64,000 nucleotides of DNA from Myxococcales bacterium. Lineage in GTDB: Bacteria; Myxococcota_A; Polyangia; Polyangiales; JADJMO01. Position 1 is the stretch's first letter. Each line of letters starts with the position of its first letter. The position numbers and the translations under genes were made by a program. The notes beneath the pieces were generated by a model. That model was not told where the DNA came from and did no database searches. It saw only the letters and a list, made by a program, of their open reading frames with translations. Of the stretch, positions 17,617 to 25,622 are shown piece by piece. The DNA lies in the NCBI GenBank assembly GCA_016709545.1, contig JADJMO010000028.1:1-64000 (forward strand), given 5' to 3'.

Positions 17617-19491
17617 ATACAGCCCGCCATCCAGCCCGTCGTCGCCGAATCCCCGAAGCTCCTGCCCGCGCTCGCCGCTCTCGTCGGTGAGCTCTGGCCG
17701 GTCGCCGCCGCCGGCATCGCCGGAGCCATGCTCCCGCGTCGCCCGTCGAAGACCGAGCGCTTCTGGGTCGCCGTCGCCGCCGCCGTCGCCGCGCTCTTCG
17801 TGGTGAAGCTCTGGCCGTCCGACGCCCCCGCGGTGGTCGAGGCGGTCGAGGGGGCGGTCACCCAGCCGAGCTACCCGCACCTGCTCTCGTGGCTCGTGTT
17901 CGTGCCCATCGTCGGCGCGCTCGCGGTGTTCTTCACGCCGCGCCAGGCCAAGCGCGCGGTCACCGCGCTCACGTTCCTCACGATGGCCGTCGAGCTTCGG
18001 CGCCTCCCTCTGGCTCCTCGCCGTGCCCATGAGCGAGGGCCAGATGTGGCTCGAGGAGCGGCAGGCCTGGATCCCGAGCTGGGGCATCACCTACCACCTC
18101 GGCGTCGACGGCATCTCGCTGTGGCTGATCGTCCTCACGAGCTTCGTCACGCCGATCGCGGTGTGGGCGTCGCTCGGGTCGATCCACACGCGCATCAAGG
18201 ACTTCTGCTTCGCCTTCCTGCTCCTGCAGGGCGCGATGGTGGGGCGTTCGTCTCGCTCGACCTGTTCCTGTTCTACGTGTTCTGGGAGCTGATGCTCATC
18301 CCCATGTACGTCATGATCGGCGTCTGGGGTGGGGTCGACCGCATCAAGGCGGCCATCAAGTTCTTCATCTACACGATGGTCGGCTCGCTGCTGATGCTGG
18401 CCGCGATCCTGTACCTGGTCTTCAGAACAAGAAGCTCAACACGGGCACCGTCGTTCGACCTCCTCGCGCTGACGCGCCTGCGCTGCGCTCGGCCCGCAGA
18501 AGATGCTGCTTCTGGGCCTTCTCGATCGCGTTCTTCATCAAGGTGCCGATGTGGCCTGTCCACACGTGGCTGCCGGACGCGCACGTGCAGGCTCCGACCG
18601 GCGGCTCCATGATCCTCGCCGCGGTGATGCTGAAGCTCGGCTGCTACGGCTACCTGCGCTTCGCGATGGGCGCTGTTCCCCGCCCGCGGCCCACGCGCCG
18701 GCGCACCTCGCGGGCGTCGCCATCGTCGGCGGCATCCTCTACGGCGCGCTCGGCGCCTGGAAGCAGCACGACGTGAAGCGCCTCGTCGCGTACTCGTCGG
18801 TCGCCCACCTCGGGTACGTGATGCTCGGCATCTTCGCGGCCACGCCCGCGTCGATCGAGGGCGCCATCCTCCAGATGGTCAACCACGGCATCTCGACCGG
18901 CGCGCTCTTCCTGCTCGTCGGCGTCATCTACGACCGCCGCCACACGCGCGATCTGGCCGAGTTCGGCGGCCTCGCCAAGGTGATGCCCATGTACGCGGCG
19001 CTCTTCTATCGGTCACCTTCTCCTCGATCGGCGTCCCCGGCACCAACGGCTTCGTCGGTGAGTTCTGGTCATCACCGGCGCCTTCAACTCGCAGGGCACG
19101 CTCGCGCACTGCGGCGGCCTCCAGGCCATCGGCGCCGCGGCCGGCGTCATCCTCGCCGGCGACCTACATGCTCGGCGTCGTCAAGATGTTCTTCGGGGCC
19201 CACTCGCCAACCCGAAGAACAAGCGCCTCCCCGACCTCACCTGTCCGCGAGGTCGCTCGCCCTCGCGCCGCTCATCCTTGGTCTTCGTCATCGGCCTGTT
19301 CCCGCCGGGGTCTTCCTCGACCCGATGAAGCGAGCGTCGTGCCGCTCACCAGTTCAAGGGCGGAGCTCACCATGCGCGATCGCCCCGCCGGTCGAGAAGG
19401 CCGTTCGCTCCTTCCTGCGCCCGCCGAAGGCTGCCCGCCGCCGCGCCGGCGCCGACGCTGCCAAGCCCGCGGCGGCCGGAGTGCCAGATGA
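17617..19491 (+). CDS. nuoM: NADH-quinone oxidoreductase subunit M, heavily frame-disrupted
   Basis: NuoM is recognisable in pieces: an N-terminal hydrophobic region from 17617, SWGITYHLGVDGISLWLIVL (18073-18132), FYVFWELMLIPMYVMIGVWG (about 18274-18330), KVPMWPVHTWLPDAHVQAP (18540-18597) with the key residues of the antiporter core, HDVKRLVAYSSVAHLGYVML and TNGFVGEF. Frame changes occur near 17995, 18240, 18425-18520, 18680, 19010-19070, 19160 and 19200-19480. Where a start is expected, 4 bases after nuoL, the codon is ATA (17617-17619); the ATG at 17728 is the next in-frame start. The end is taken as the TGA overlapping the nuoN ATG at 19488. The conserved pieces argue for sequence errors in a functional gene. 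Confidence 0.8.
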
Positions 19492-20995
19492 GCACCTGGC
19501 GCTCTGCCTGGCGCTCTCCCGCTCATCGTCCTCTCGGTCGGCCTCCTGGCCTGATGATCGCCGCCACGCCTCGAGACCCAGAAGACCGGCCCTCGAGCTG
19601 GCGCTCGGGGCGTCCCGTCACCTCTTCGCCGGCGCGATCTTCTCCCCCGCGGTCTGGTTCGTGGGTGGGCGCCCTCGAGGGGGCGGGCCAAGGTCGCCCC
19701 TGATCATCCTCGACAACGCTTCACCCTGTTCTTCGCGTTCATCCTGTGCCTCGGCGCGGGCCTCGCGTCGCTCCTCGCGGGCGGCTACCTGCCCGAGCAC
19801 AAGCTCGATCGCGGCGAGTTCTACCCGCTGATCATCTTCTCGACGATCGGCGCGGTCCTGCTGGCCGCTGCGGGTGAGATCCTGTCGCTCTTCCTCGGGC
19901 TCGAGACGATGTCGCTCGGCGTCTACGCGATGACGGGCTTCCGCCGCACGTCGCCGCGCTCCACCGAGGGGGCGCTCAAGTACTTCCTCCTCGGCTCGTT
20001 CGCGGCGGCGCTGCTGCTCTTCGGCGCGGCGCTGCTCTACGGCGCCACCGGCCCCACCACCTTCGCCGGCATCCGCCTCGCGCTCGCCCGGGCCCGGGCG
20101 CCCGCGACCCGTCGCGGGCGTCGTGCTCATCGCCTCGGCGCTGCTCCTCGTGGGCCTCGCGTTCAAGGTCTGCGCGGTCCCGTTCCACATGTGGACGCCC
20201 GACGCCTACCAGGGCGCGCCCACCCCGGCCACGGCCTTCATGGCCGTGGTCGTGAGGGCGCGGCGTTCGCCACGCTCATGCGCGTGCTCTCGGCGGCGCT
20301 GGGCCACCCCGACCATGGCCTCGTGGGGCGCCGGCTGGCCGCCGGTCGTCGCGGCCTCGCCGTCGCGACGATGACCGTCGCGAACTTCACGGCGGGCCGC
20401 CAGGAGTCGGTGAAGCGCATGCTCGCCTACTCCAGCATCGCGCACGCCGGCTACGTGCTGGTCGCCCTCGTCGCCGCTGCGGCCAGGGCAACTCGGGGGC
20501 GCACGAGGCCAGGCGGCCCTCCTGTTCTACATCCTGCAGTACACCGTCACCCAGGCCGGAGCCTTCGGCGCGCTGATCCTCTGCGGCTCGCGCGGCCGCG
20601 AGGCGGTGAGCTACGAGGACCTCGCGGGCCTCGGTCGCCGTCACCCGGCGGCGGCGCTCCCGCTCGCGCTGTTCTGCGTGTCGCTCGCCGGCATCCCGCC
20701 CACCGCGGGCTTCTTCGGCAAGCTCTACATCTTCCGCGCGGCGATCGAGGGTGGCTTCACGTGGCTGGCCGTCCTCGGCCTCCTCAACAGCGCGCTCGCG
20801 GCCTACTACTACCTCCGCGTCCTCGTTTACCTCTACATGCGCGAGCCGGCGCCGGGCGCGCCGCAGGCCATTCCGATGAAGTCCGGGTACGTCACCGCGG
20901 CCCTCGTGCTGTCGGCCGCACTGCTCCTCTACTTCGGCATCTTCCCCACGCGCTCGCTCGAGATGGCGATCAGCGCGGCGCTGTCGCTGGGTTGA
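19488..20995 (+). CDS. nuoN: NADH-quinone oxidoreductase subunit N, frame-disrupted
   Basis: The ATG at 19488 sits in an ATGA overlap with the likely nuoM stop. Recognisable segments: a first helix that reads correctly only after one-base repairs at 19497-19560, then DRGEFYPLIIFSTIGAVLLA, GLETMSLGVYAMTGFRR, GALKYFLLGSFAAALLLFG, FKVCAVPFHMWTPDAYQGAP (the core motif of NuoN), SVKRMLAYSSIAHAGYVLVA, and an intact C-terminus ending in PPTAGFFGKLYIFRAAIEGG and VLVYLYMREP. Frame changes lie near 19720, 20090, 20250, 20360 and 20500. Last gene of the nuo run; its stop lies inside a 13-bp tandem repeat. Confidence 0.82.
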
Positions 20996-21038
20996 TCCGC
21001 TGGGTTGATCCGCTGGGTTGATCCACTGGGTTGATCCA
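20987..21038. repeat. Four tandem copies of a 13-bp unit spanning the nuoN stop
   Basis: CTGGGTTGATCCG is present twice (20987-20999, 21000-21012) and CTGGGTTGATCCA twice (21013-21025, 21026-21038), followed by a partial CTGGGG. The first copy contains the TGA stop of nuoN. The unit is not a multiple of three, so the array can hardly have grown inside the coding part. No function is evident. Confidence 0.85.
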
Positions 21039-21058
21039 CTGGGGCCCTCGGGGGTCCC

Positions 21059-21099
21059 ACGGGAGCGAGCGCGAGGAATGCTTCGTGCTTTGCTCCCGT
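21059..21099 (+). terminator. Probable terminator of the nuo operon
   Basis: ACGGGAGC (21059-21066) pairs perfectly with GCTCCCGT (21092-21099), and inside it GCGCGA (21069-21074) pairs with TCGTGC (21083-21088) with one G-U pair. TGCCGTTTTGCTC follows, giving a short T run. It lies 64 bases after nuoN. Confidence 0.6.
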
Positions 21100-21149
21100 T
21101 GCCGTTTTGCTCTCCGCTGTCGTTTGCCGTGAGTCCTCCGGAGCCGCCG

Positions 21150-22255
21150 ATGAACCGTCTGCCCAGCCTCGTCTCCGCCACCGTCTTCGTCGGCCTGATT
21201 TCTGGCTGTGAGGGGCCGCCCAAGCTCGCGGACGGCAAGGCCGTGCCGAGCGTCGTGCCGAGCGCGGCACCGTCTCCGTCGCTGGTCGTCGAGAAGGTGG
21301 GCACGCCACCCCCCGTCAACTCCGGTGGCACTCCGATGCCGTCGGCCGACCCGCACGCGGATCCGGCCGGAAAATTCCCGCTCACGGACATCCAGCTCGA
21401 CAAGCTGATGAACCCGTCGGGCGCGACGGAATACACGGGGCCGACCGGCACCATCGAGGGCATCGTGCGCGTGAAGGGCGATGCGCCCGCGGTGCGAACC
21501 TTCCAGACGATGCCGAAGGGGTGCGAGAAGGCGCTCTCGATCCACGGCCCCGCGTATCGCGCCGGCGCGGGGTGAGCCTCGCCGACGCCCTCGTCGGCGT
21601 CCTGCAGACCAACGGCTACGTGCGCCCCGCGCGCGAGGACAAGCACATCATCATCAAGGACTGCGCGGTCCAGCCGCGGGTCATCGACATCTCGCTCGGG
21701 CAGCGCCTCCTCGTCGCCAACGCGGACGACATGCCGTACGCGCCGCAGACCGCCGTGAGCAAGACCAAGATCACGCGGCTCGCGCTCAAGGACCAGTCGG
21801 CGGTCCCCATCATCCTCAGTCACCCGGGCGCCTATGGTCTCACCTGGCTCGCGGGTGTCCTCCCCGGAGGCTCTGCGCCCGAGGTCACGGTGTTCGTCAT
21901 CCCGAGCGCGCTGCACCAGACCACGGCGCTCGACGGCCGCTTCCGCATCAACGGCGTGCCGGCCGGCAAGAACAAGGTCTACGTCACCGCCTCGCACCAG
22001 GGCATGCCCGAGGTGCGCAAGGAGGTCGAGGTGAAGCCGGGCAGCGTCGTCGAGGTCGAGCTCGAGCTCACCTACACCAACACGGGCGCCCCCGCTCCCT
22101 CCACGTCGCCGAGCAGCTCGGCCCCCACGCCCAAGCCCTCAAGTAGCCCGTCGCGGCGCATCGTCCGACCTCGAACGTGTTCTGCCCTGCGGGCGCTGAC
22201 GCCCCCCGTCCCGCCGCGGAGCGGCGCAGGGGGTGCTCGGCGGTCTGCGACGTGA
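21150..22255 (+). CDS. Lipoprotein with a carboxypeptidase-regulatory-like (beta-sandwich) domain, frame-disrupted
   Basis: The ATG at 21150 starts a lipoprotein signal (lipobox LISGC, Cys20), then a Pro/Ser linker. The folded part begins at GTIEGIVRVKGDAP, breaks near 21570, and continues one frame over with LADALVGVLQTNGYVRPARE, DISLGQRLLVANADDMPYA, and a final ALDGRFRINGVPAGKNKVYV repeat typical of carboxypeptidase regulatory-like domains, which often come with a cupredoxin-like half. The C-terminus is a Ser/Pro tail; the frame shown stops at 22255, while another frame stops at 22146 just after the tail begins, and either could be the true end. Function unknown; probably a periplasmic or surface protein. 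Confidence 0.6.
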
Positions 22256-22319
22256 TGAGCCCCGACAGGGGCGTCATCACGGCGCGGCGGCCGAGCCCGA
22301 GGGGGCGTGAGCCCCCTCG
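22254..22319. terminator. Two adjacent hairpins between convergent genes
   Basis: First hairpin: GATGAGCCCC (22254-22263), loop GACA, GGGGC with one bulged G, then TCATC to 22278. Second: CGAGGGGGC (22298-22306), loop GTGA, GCCCCCTCG (22311-22319), a perfect 9-bp stem. They fill the gap between the rightward lipoprotein gene and the leftward beta-barrel gene that stops at 22323, so a bidirectional terminator is likely. No T tract. Confidence 0.55.
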
Positions 22320-22322
22320 AAG

Positions 22323-24127
22323 CTAGAAGCGCGCGGCGAGCGTCCCGCCGAAGCCGAACAGCGTGCTCGACTGGAACGTGCGCAACTCCGCGGTCCCGGA
22401 CGTGGGGTCGCGGGTGACGAGCGTGGCGTTGGGATCCTGGACGACCTGCAGCCAGCCGATGGCGTTGAACATCTCGCTGATGTCCCAGCGCAGCGAGAAG
22501 CGCGCCTGCACGATCGGCTTACGCTTCTCGCCCTCGGGCAGGATGGCGTTGTTGCCCTGCGAGCGGATGACGACGGTGCGCAGCACGGGCGCATTGCCCA
22601 CCTGGCTCTCGGCGCTGAAGGTCGACGGGAACTGCACGCCGCCGCCGATGCCCGGCCGCAGACGCAGGCTCTCGAGGTAGTAGTCGACCGTGCCGGCGAG
22701 GAACACCTCGCTCTGCGACTTGGTGCGGACGGTGTCGAGCGCCTCGAACGGCACGAAGCCCGGCACGTTGCGGAGCACGAACGGCAGGTCGCGGTAGATC
22801 GCGGCCACCCCGATGCGCGCATAGCCCGCCTTGATGACGCCGCTGAGCGCCGCCGACCGAGCGGGCTGCACCTTCGTGGCCCCGACCTTCTGCGGGTTCG
22901 GGTCGTGGAGGTTCTGCATCAGCTGCGATCCCTCGAAGGCGAGGGAGAAGGCGAACTCGTCCGCCTTGTAGACCTCGGGCTTGAACAGCATCATCGGAGC
23001 GCTCGGATCGTTCCGGTAGAGCTGGAAGTCGATCGACTGCGGAGCGGCCATCCCGTAGTGCAGGACCACGCGCGCACTGCCACCGTAGGTGAAGACGCGG
23101 GCCGCCTGGGTGTCGCTCCCAGCGACAGGTCGCATGTCGGGGAACTCGAAGCGCCCCTGCTGGAAGTAGCCGAAGCCGGCGTCGAGGTGGATGAGGCTCG
23201 CGGGATCGGCGCCGAGCCCGCCGAGGAAGCCGTAGTTGGTCTCGCCGACGCGCACCGTCTCCACGTCGTTGGTGGAGCCGGGCTTGAGGATGGTCTGCGC
23301 CTGCACGATCTGGGCGGTCTTGAAGCCGGCGAACAGATAGAACGACTCGGCGTCGTACTGGAACTTGAGACCGGGCGAACCGGACGAGATGCCGGGGAAG
23401 ATCGACTCGTTGCGGCTGCGGTTGGTGCCACCCCACGAGACGTCGTAGAGGTAACCGAGGCGGAACCGGTCGGTGTCGAGCGGGAAGAACGTGAGCGACG
23501 CGCCGAACTTCCGCTTGCCGTCGGCGGACTCGCCCGTCTTGTAGAACAGGCGCAGGTAGCTGCCCGAGTCGTAGAGGCTCTGCGCCGAGAGAGTGCCGCC
23601 GGAGTTCTGGTTCGCCGCGAGGCTCGTGAGGTCGAAGCGGAGGACGACCGCGGCCTCGGTCTCGAGGTTCGGGATGAAGGCGGGGAGCTTCTTGTAGAGG
23701 ACCAGGTGGGTGAGGTTCTCGCGACCCGCGAAGCGGCTGTTCAGGTTGTCGAAGAAGAGCCGGTACTGGGGGCGGTCGCCGATGCTCGGCAGCGGAGACG
23801 CGGGCAAGGCCTGCCCCGTGCGACGCAGGATGTCGTCGTCGCCGAACGTCCACGACAGGCGCGTGTCGACGAACCCGCCACTGCCCGCGAAGGTCTTGGC
23901 GACGACGCCCTCGGGCCGGACGTTGTTCGGGGTCTCGTCGATGTGCTTGGTCTTCTTGCTGACCGGCGGGTCGGCCGGGGGCGCGTCCGCGAGCGCCGAC
24001 GTCGCGGCCTCCGGTCCCTTCGCCGGGGTCGCCGGGCTTGGGGCTTCCTGGGCGCTCGAGGTGCGCAGGACGAGGAGGGAGCGACCGCGGCGAGGGCGAA
24101 GCAGGAGAGGCGAAGGGCGGGGCGCAT
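22323..24127 (-). CDS. Outer-membrane beta-barrel protein, one frameshift in the leader region
   Basis: About 600 residues after repair. The ATG at 24127 lies one base after the stop of the upstream lipoprotein gene and starts a Sec signal peptide (MRPALRLSCFALAAVAPS, then a predicted cut after TSSAQ once a base error near 24070-24085 is corrected). The mature part has an N-terminal linker with KKTKHIDETP and then some 490 residues of alternating amphipathic strands ending in GFGGTLAARF, with the terminal Phe usual for BAM-inserted barrels. Aromatic girdle pairs such as YDVSWGG, FGASLTFFPL and GIGGGVQFP recur. Family not recognised. As the last gene behind a 5'-nucleotidase and a surface lipoprotein, it may be their channel. 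Confidence 0.7.
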
Positions 24128-24128
24128 G

Positions 24129-25622
24129 TCAGTTGGTTCCCTCGATGTCGATGCCGACGCGGCGGCTCACACAGGCAGTCTGGGCGGTCTTGATGGTGGA
24201 GGGCGGGGCGCCGACCTCGATGATGTCGTCGGCGCAGCGCGGCTCGACGGTGTACGGAGGCGTCGGGCCGAGGAACTTGGTGATGACGCCCCGGAGCTCC
24301 GCGAACTTGCCGGGCCCGAGGCGCGAGAGCATGTCGAAGCCAGGCACCGCGGTGGGCTGGAAGAACAACACGCCGTCGCCGGGCGCGAACTTGATCTTGG
24401 CCTGACCGAACTGCTTGAAGTTGTTCCACTCCGTGCAGTCGGGGTCGGCGGTGCAGGCGTCGTTGCAGGCCTTCTCGTCGGCCTTGAACCCGCCCTTCTT
24501 GGCGTTGAACCCGACGATGCCGTCGCCGTCGAGGTCGCAGTTCGAGGCGTCGTCCGCGGGCACACCGGCGGGGGCCTTCGCCGAGCCGAAGTGCCGACCG
24601 ATGACCGGGTTCTTGATCGTGACGAGCGCCGACTCGAGCTTGTCCATCTCGGCCGCGATGCCGGACTTGGTGCCGTCGATCACGGCGAAATCGGGGATGG
24701 GACAGGCCCCCGACGTCTTCTCGTTGAACCACGGCACCGTCGTCCAGCCAGGGGTGCCGAGCTGCACGCCGCCGAAGAACTCGGCGACGTTCCCGGAGAG
24801 GCGGGTGAGCGTGTCACAGGGGCGGACGCCGAACGGCACCGAGAAGTTGAAGACGAAGATGGACGCCGATCCGCGCGCGAGGTCGTCGATGTCGGTGACG
24901 TACATGCCGTTGCTGGTCAGGCCGTGGACCACGATGCGGTGGACCTTGCCGTCGTAGGCCGGGGCGTCGCCCACCAGGCTGACCTGGCGCGCGAGGTAGG
25001 GGGTGGAGGCCCCTTGTTGCACGTCGTGGATCAAAGGGAAGGCGAAGTTCAGCGGCTGCGACACGCCGCGGGCGTGGGTCGCCGGGGTCTCGTCGTCGTC
25101 GTTGAGGAACAGGCAGTTCGGGTCGTTGGGGAAGTCCGCGAAGCCGTTGCCGTCGTCGTCGACACCGTTCGCGCAGGCCGCGACCTTGTCCGGCGTGGTC
25201 GGGGCGAAGCCGACGTCCTCGGCGACGAGGCGGGTGTCGCCGTAGGCGCCGATGACCTTGACGGTGACGCCCTTGGCGACGCCCGCAGTCAGCTTGACGT
25301 TGGGGCCCGACACGGGGACCCCGGGCGGCGCGGTGGTGCCGAAGACGACGCCGCCGGGCTCGAGCGAGAGGCGCACCCAGCCGTTGAACGAGGTGCGTAC
25401 CGCCCCCGAGAGATCGGTGAGGGCGAGGTCGACGGTGAACGTCTCGGGCGTGGAGGCCTCGAAGCTGATGGGCAGTCGCTTGTCGGGCCCGAACGGGCGC
25501 GCGGACGACAGATCGAGGCGGACCGCGTAGAGCGCGGGTGGAGCGACCGCGTCGGACGAACAAGCGGCGAGGCTCGAGAACAGGGTCGGGAAAAGAGCGA
25601 GGGCCAGCGCGCGCACGTTCAC
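24129..25622 (-). CDS. Surface lipoprotein with Asp-rich loops and an OB-fold-like segment
   Basis: 497 residues from GTG 25622, preferred because it overlaps the upstream stop in GTGA, has GGGGAG just upstream, and gives a proper lipoprotein signal (SSLAAC, Cys21). Residues 25-145 look like a beta sandwich. Two Asp-rich loops suggest calcium binding: VDDDGNGFADFPNDPNC (about 154-170) and CDLDGDGIVGFNAKKGGFK further on. Residues about 198-295, from IHDVQQGASTPYLARQVSL through GLTSNGMYVTDIDD and DTLTRLSGNVAEFFGGVQLG, follow the pattern of the OB-fold module that precedes secreted nucleases of the YhcR/ExeM type. No catalytic nuclease domain is seen. A nucleic-acid or nucleotide-binding role is inferred from that resemblance and the adjoining nucleotidase. 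Confidence 0.65.
   Translation of the reverse strand: MNVRALALALFPTLFSSLAACSSDAVAPPALYAVRLDLSSARPFGPDKRLPISFEASTPETFTVDLALTDLSGAVRTSFNGWVRLSLEPGGVVFGTTAPPGVPVSGPNVKLTAGVAKGVTVKVIGAYGDTRLVAEDVGFAPTTPDKVAACANGVDDDGNGFADFPNDPNCLFLNDDDETPATHARGVSQPLNFAFPLIHDVQQGASTPYLARQVSLVGDAPAYDGKVHRIVVHGLTSNGMYVTDIDDLARGSASIFVFNFSVPFGVRPCDTLTRLSGNVAEFFGGVQLGTPGWTTVPWFNEKTSGACPIPDFAVIDGTKSGIAAEMDKLESALVTIKNPVIGRHFGSAKAPAGVPADDASNCDLDGDGIVGFNAKKGGFKADEKACNDACTADPDCTEWNNFKQFGQAKIKFAPGDGVLFFQPTAVPGFDMLSRLGPGKFAELRGVITKFLGPTPPYTVEPRCADDIIEVGAPPSTIKTAQTACVSRRVGIDIEGTN

Noticed and set aside
14650..18090. A 1146-residue open frame on the minus strand opposite nuoL and nuoM
   Set aside because: It is a mirror of highly GC-biased coding DNA, rich in Arg, Glu, Gly and Val without domains; the plus strand holds a known operon.
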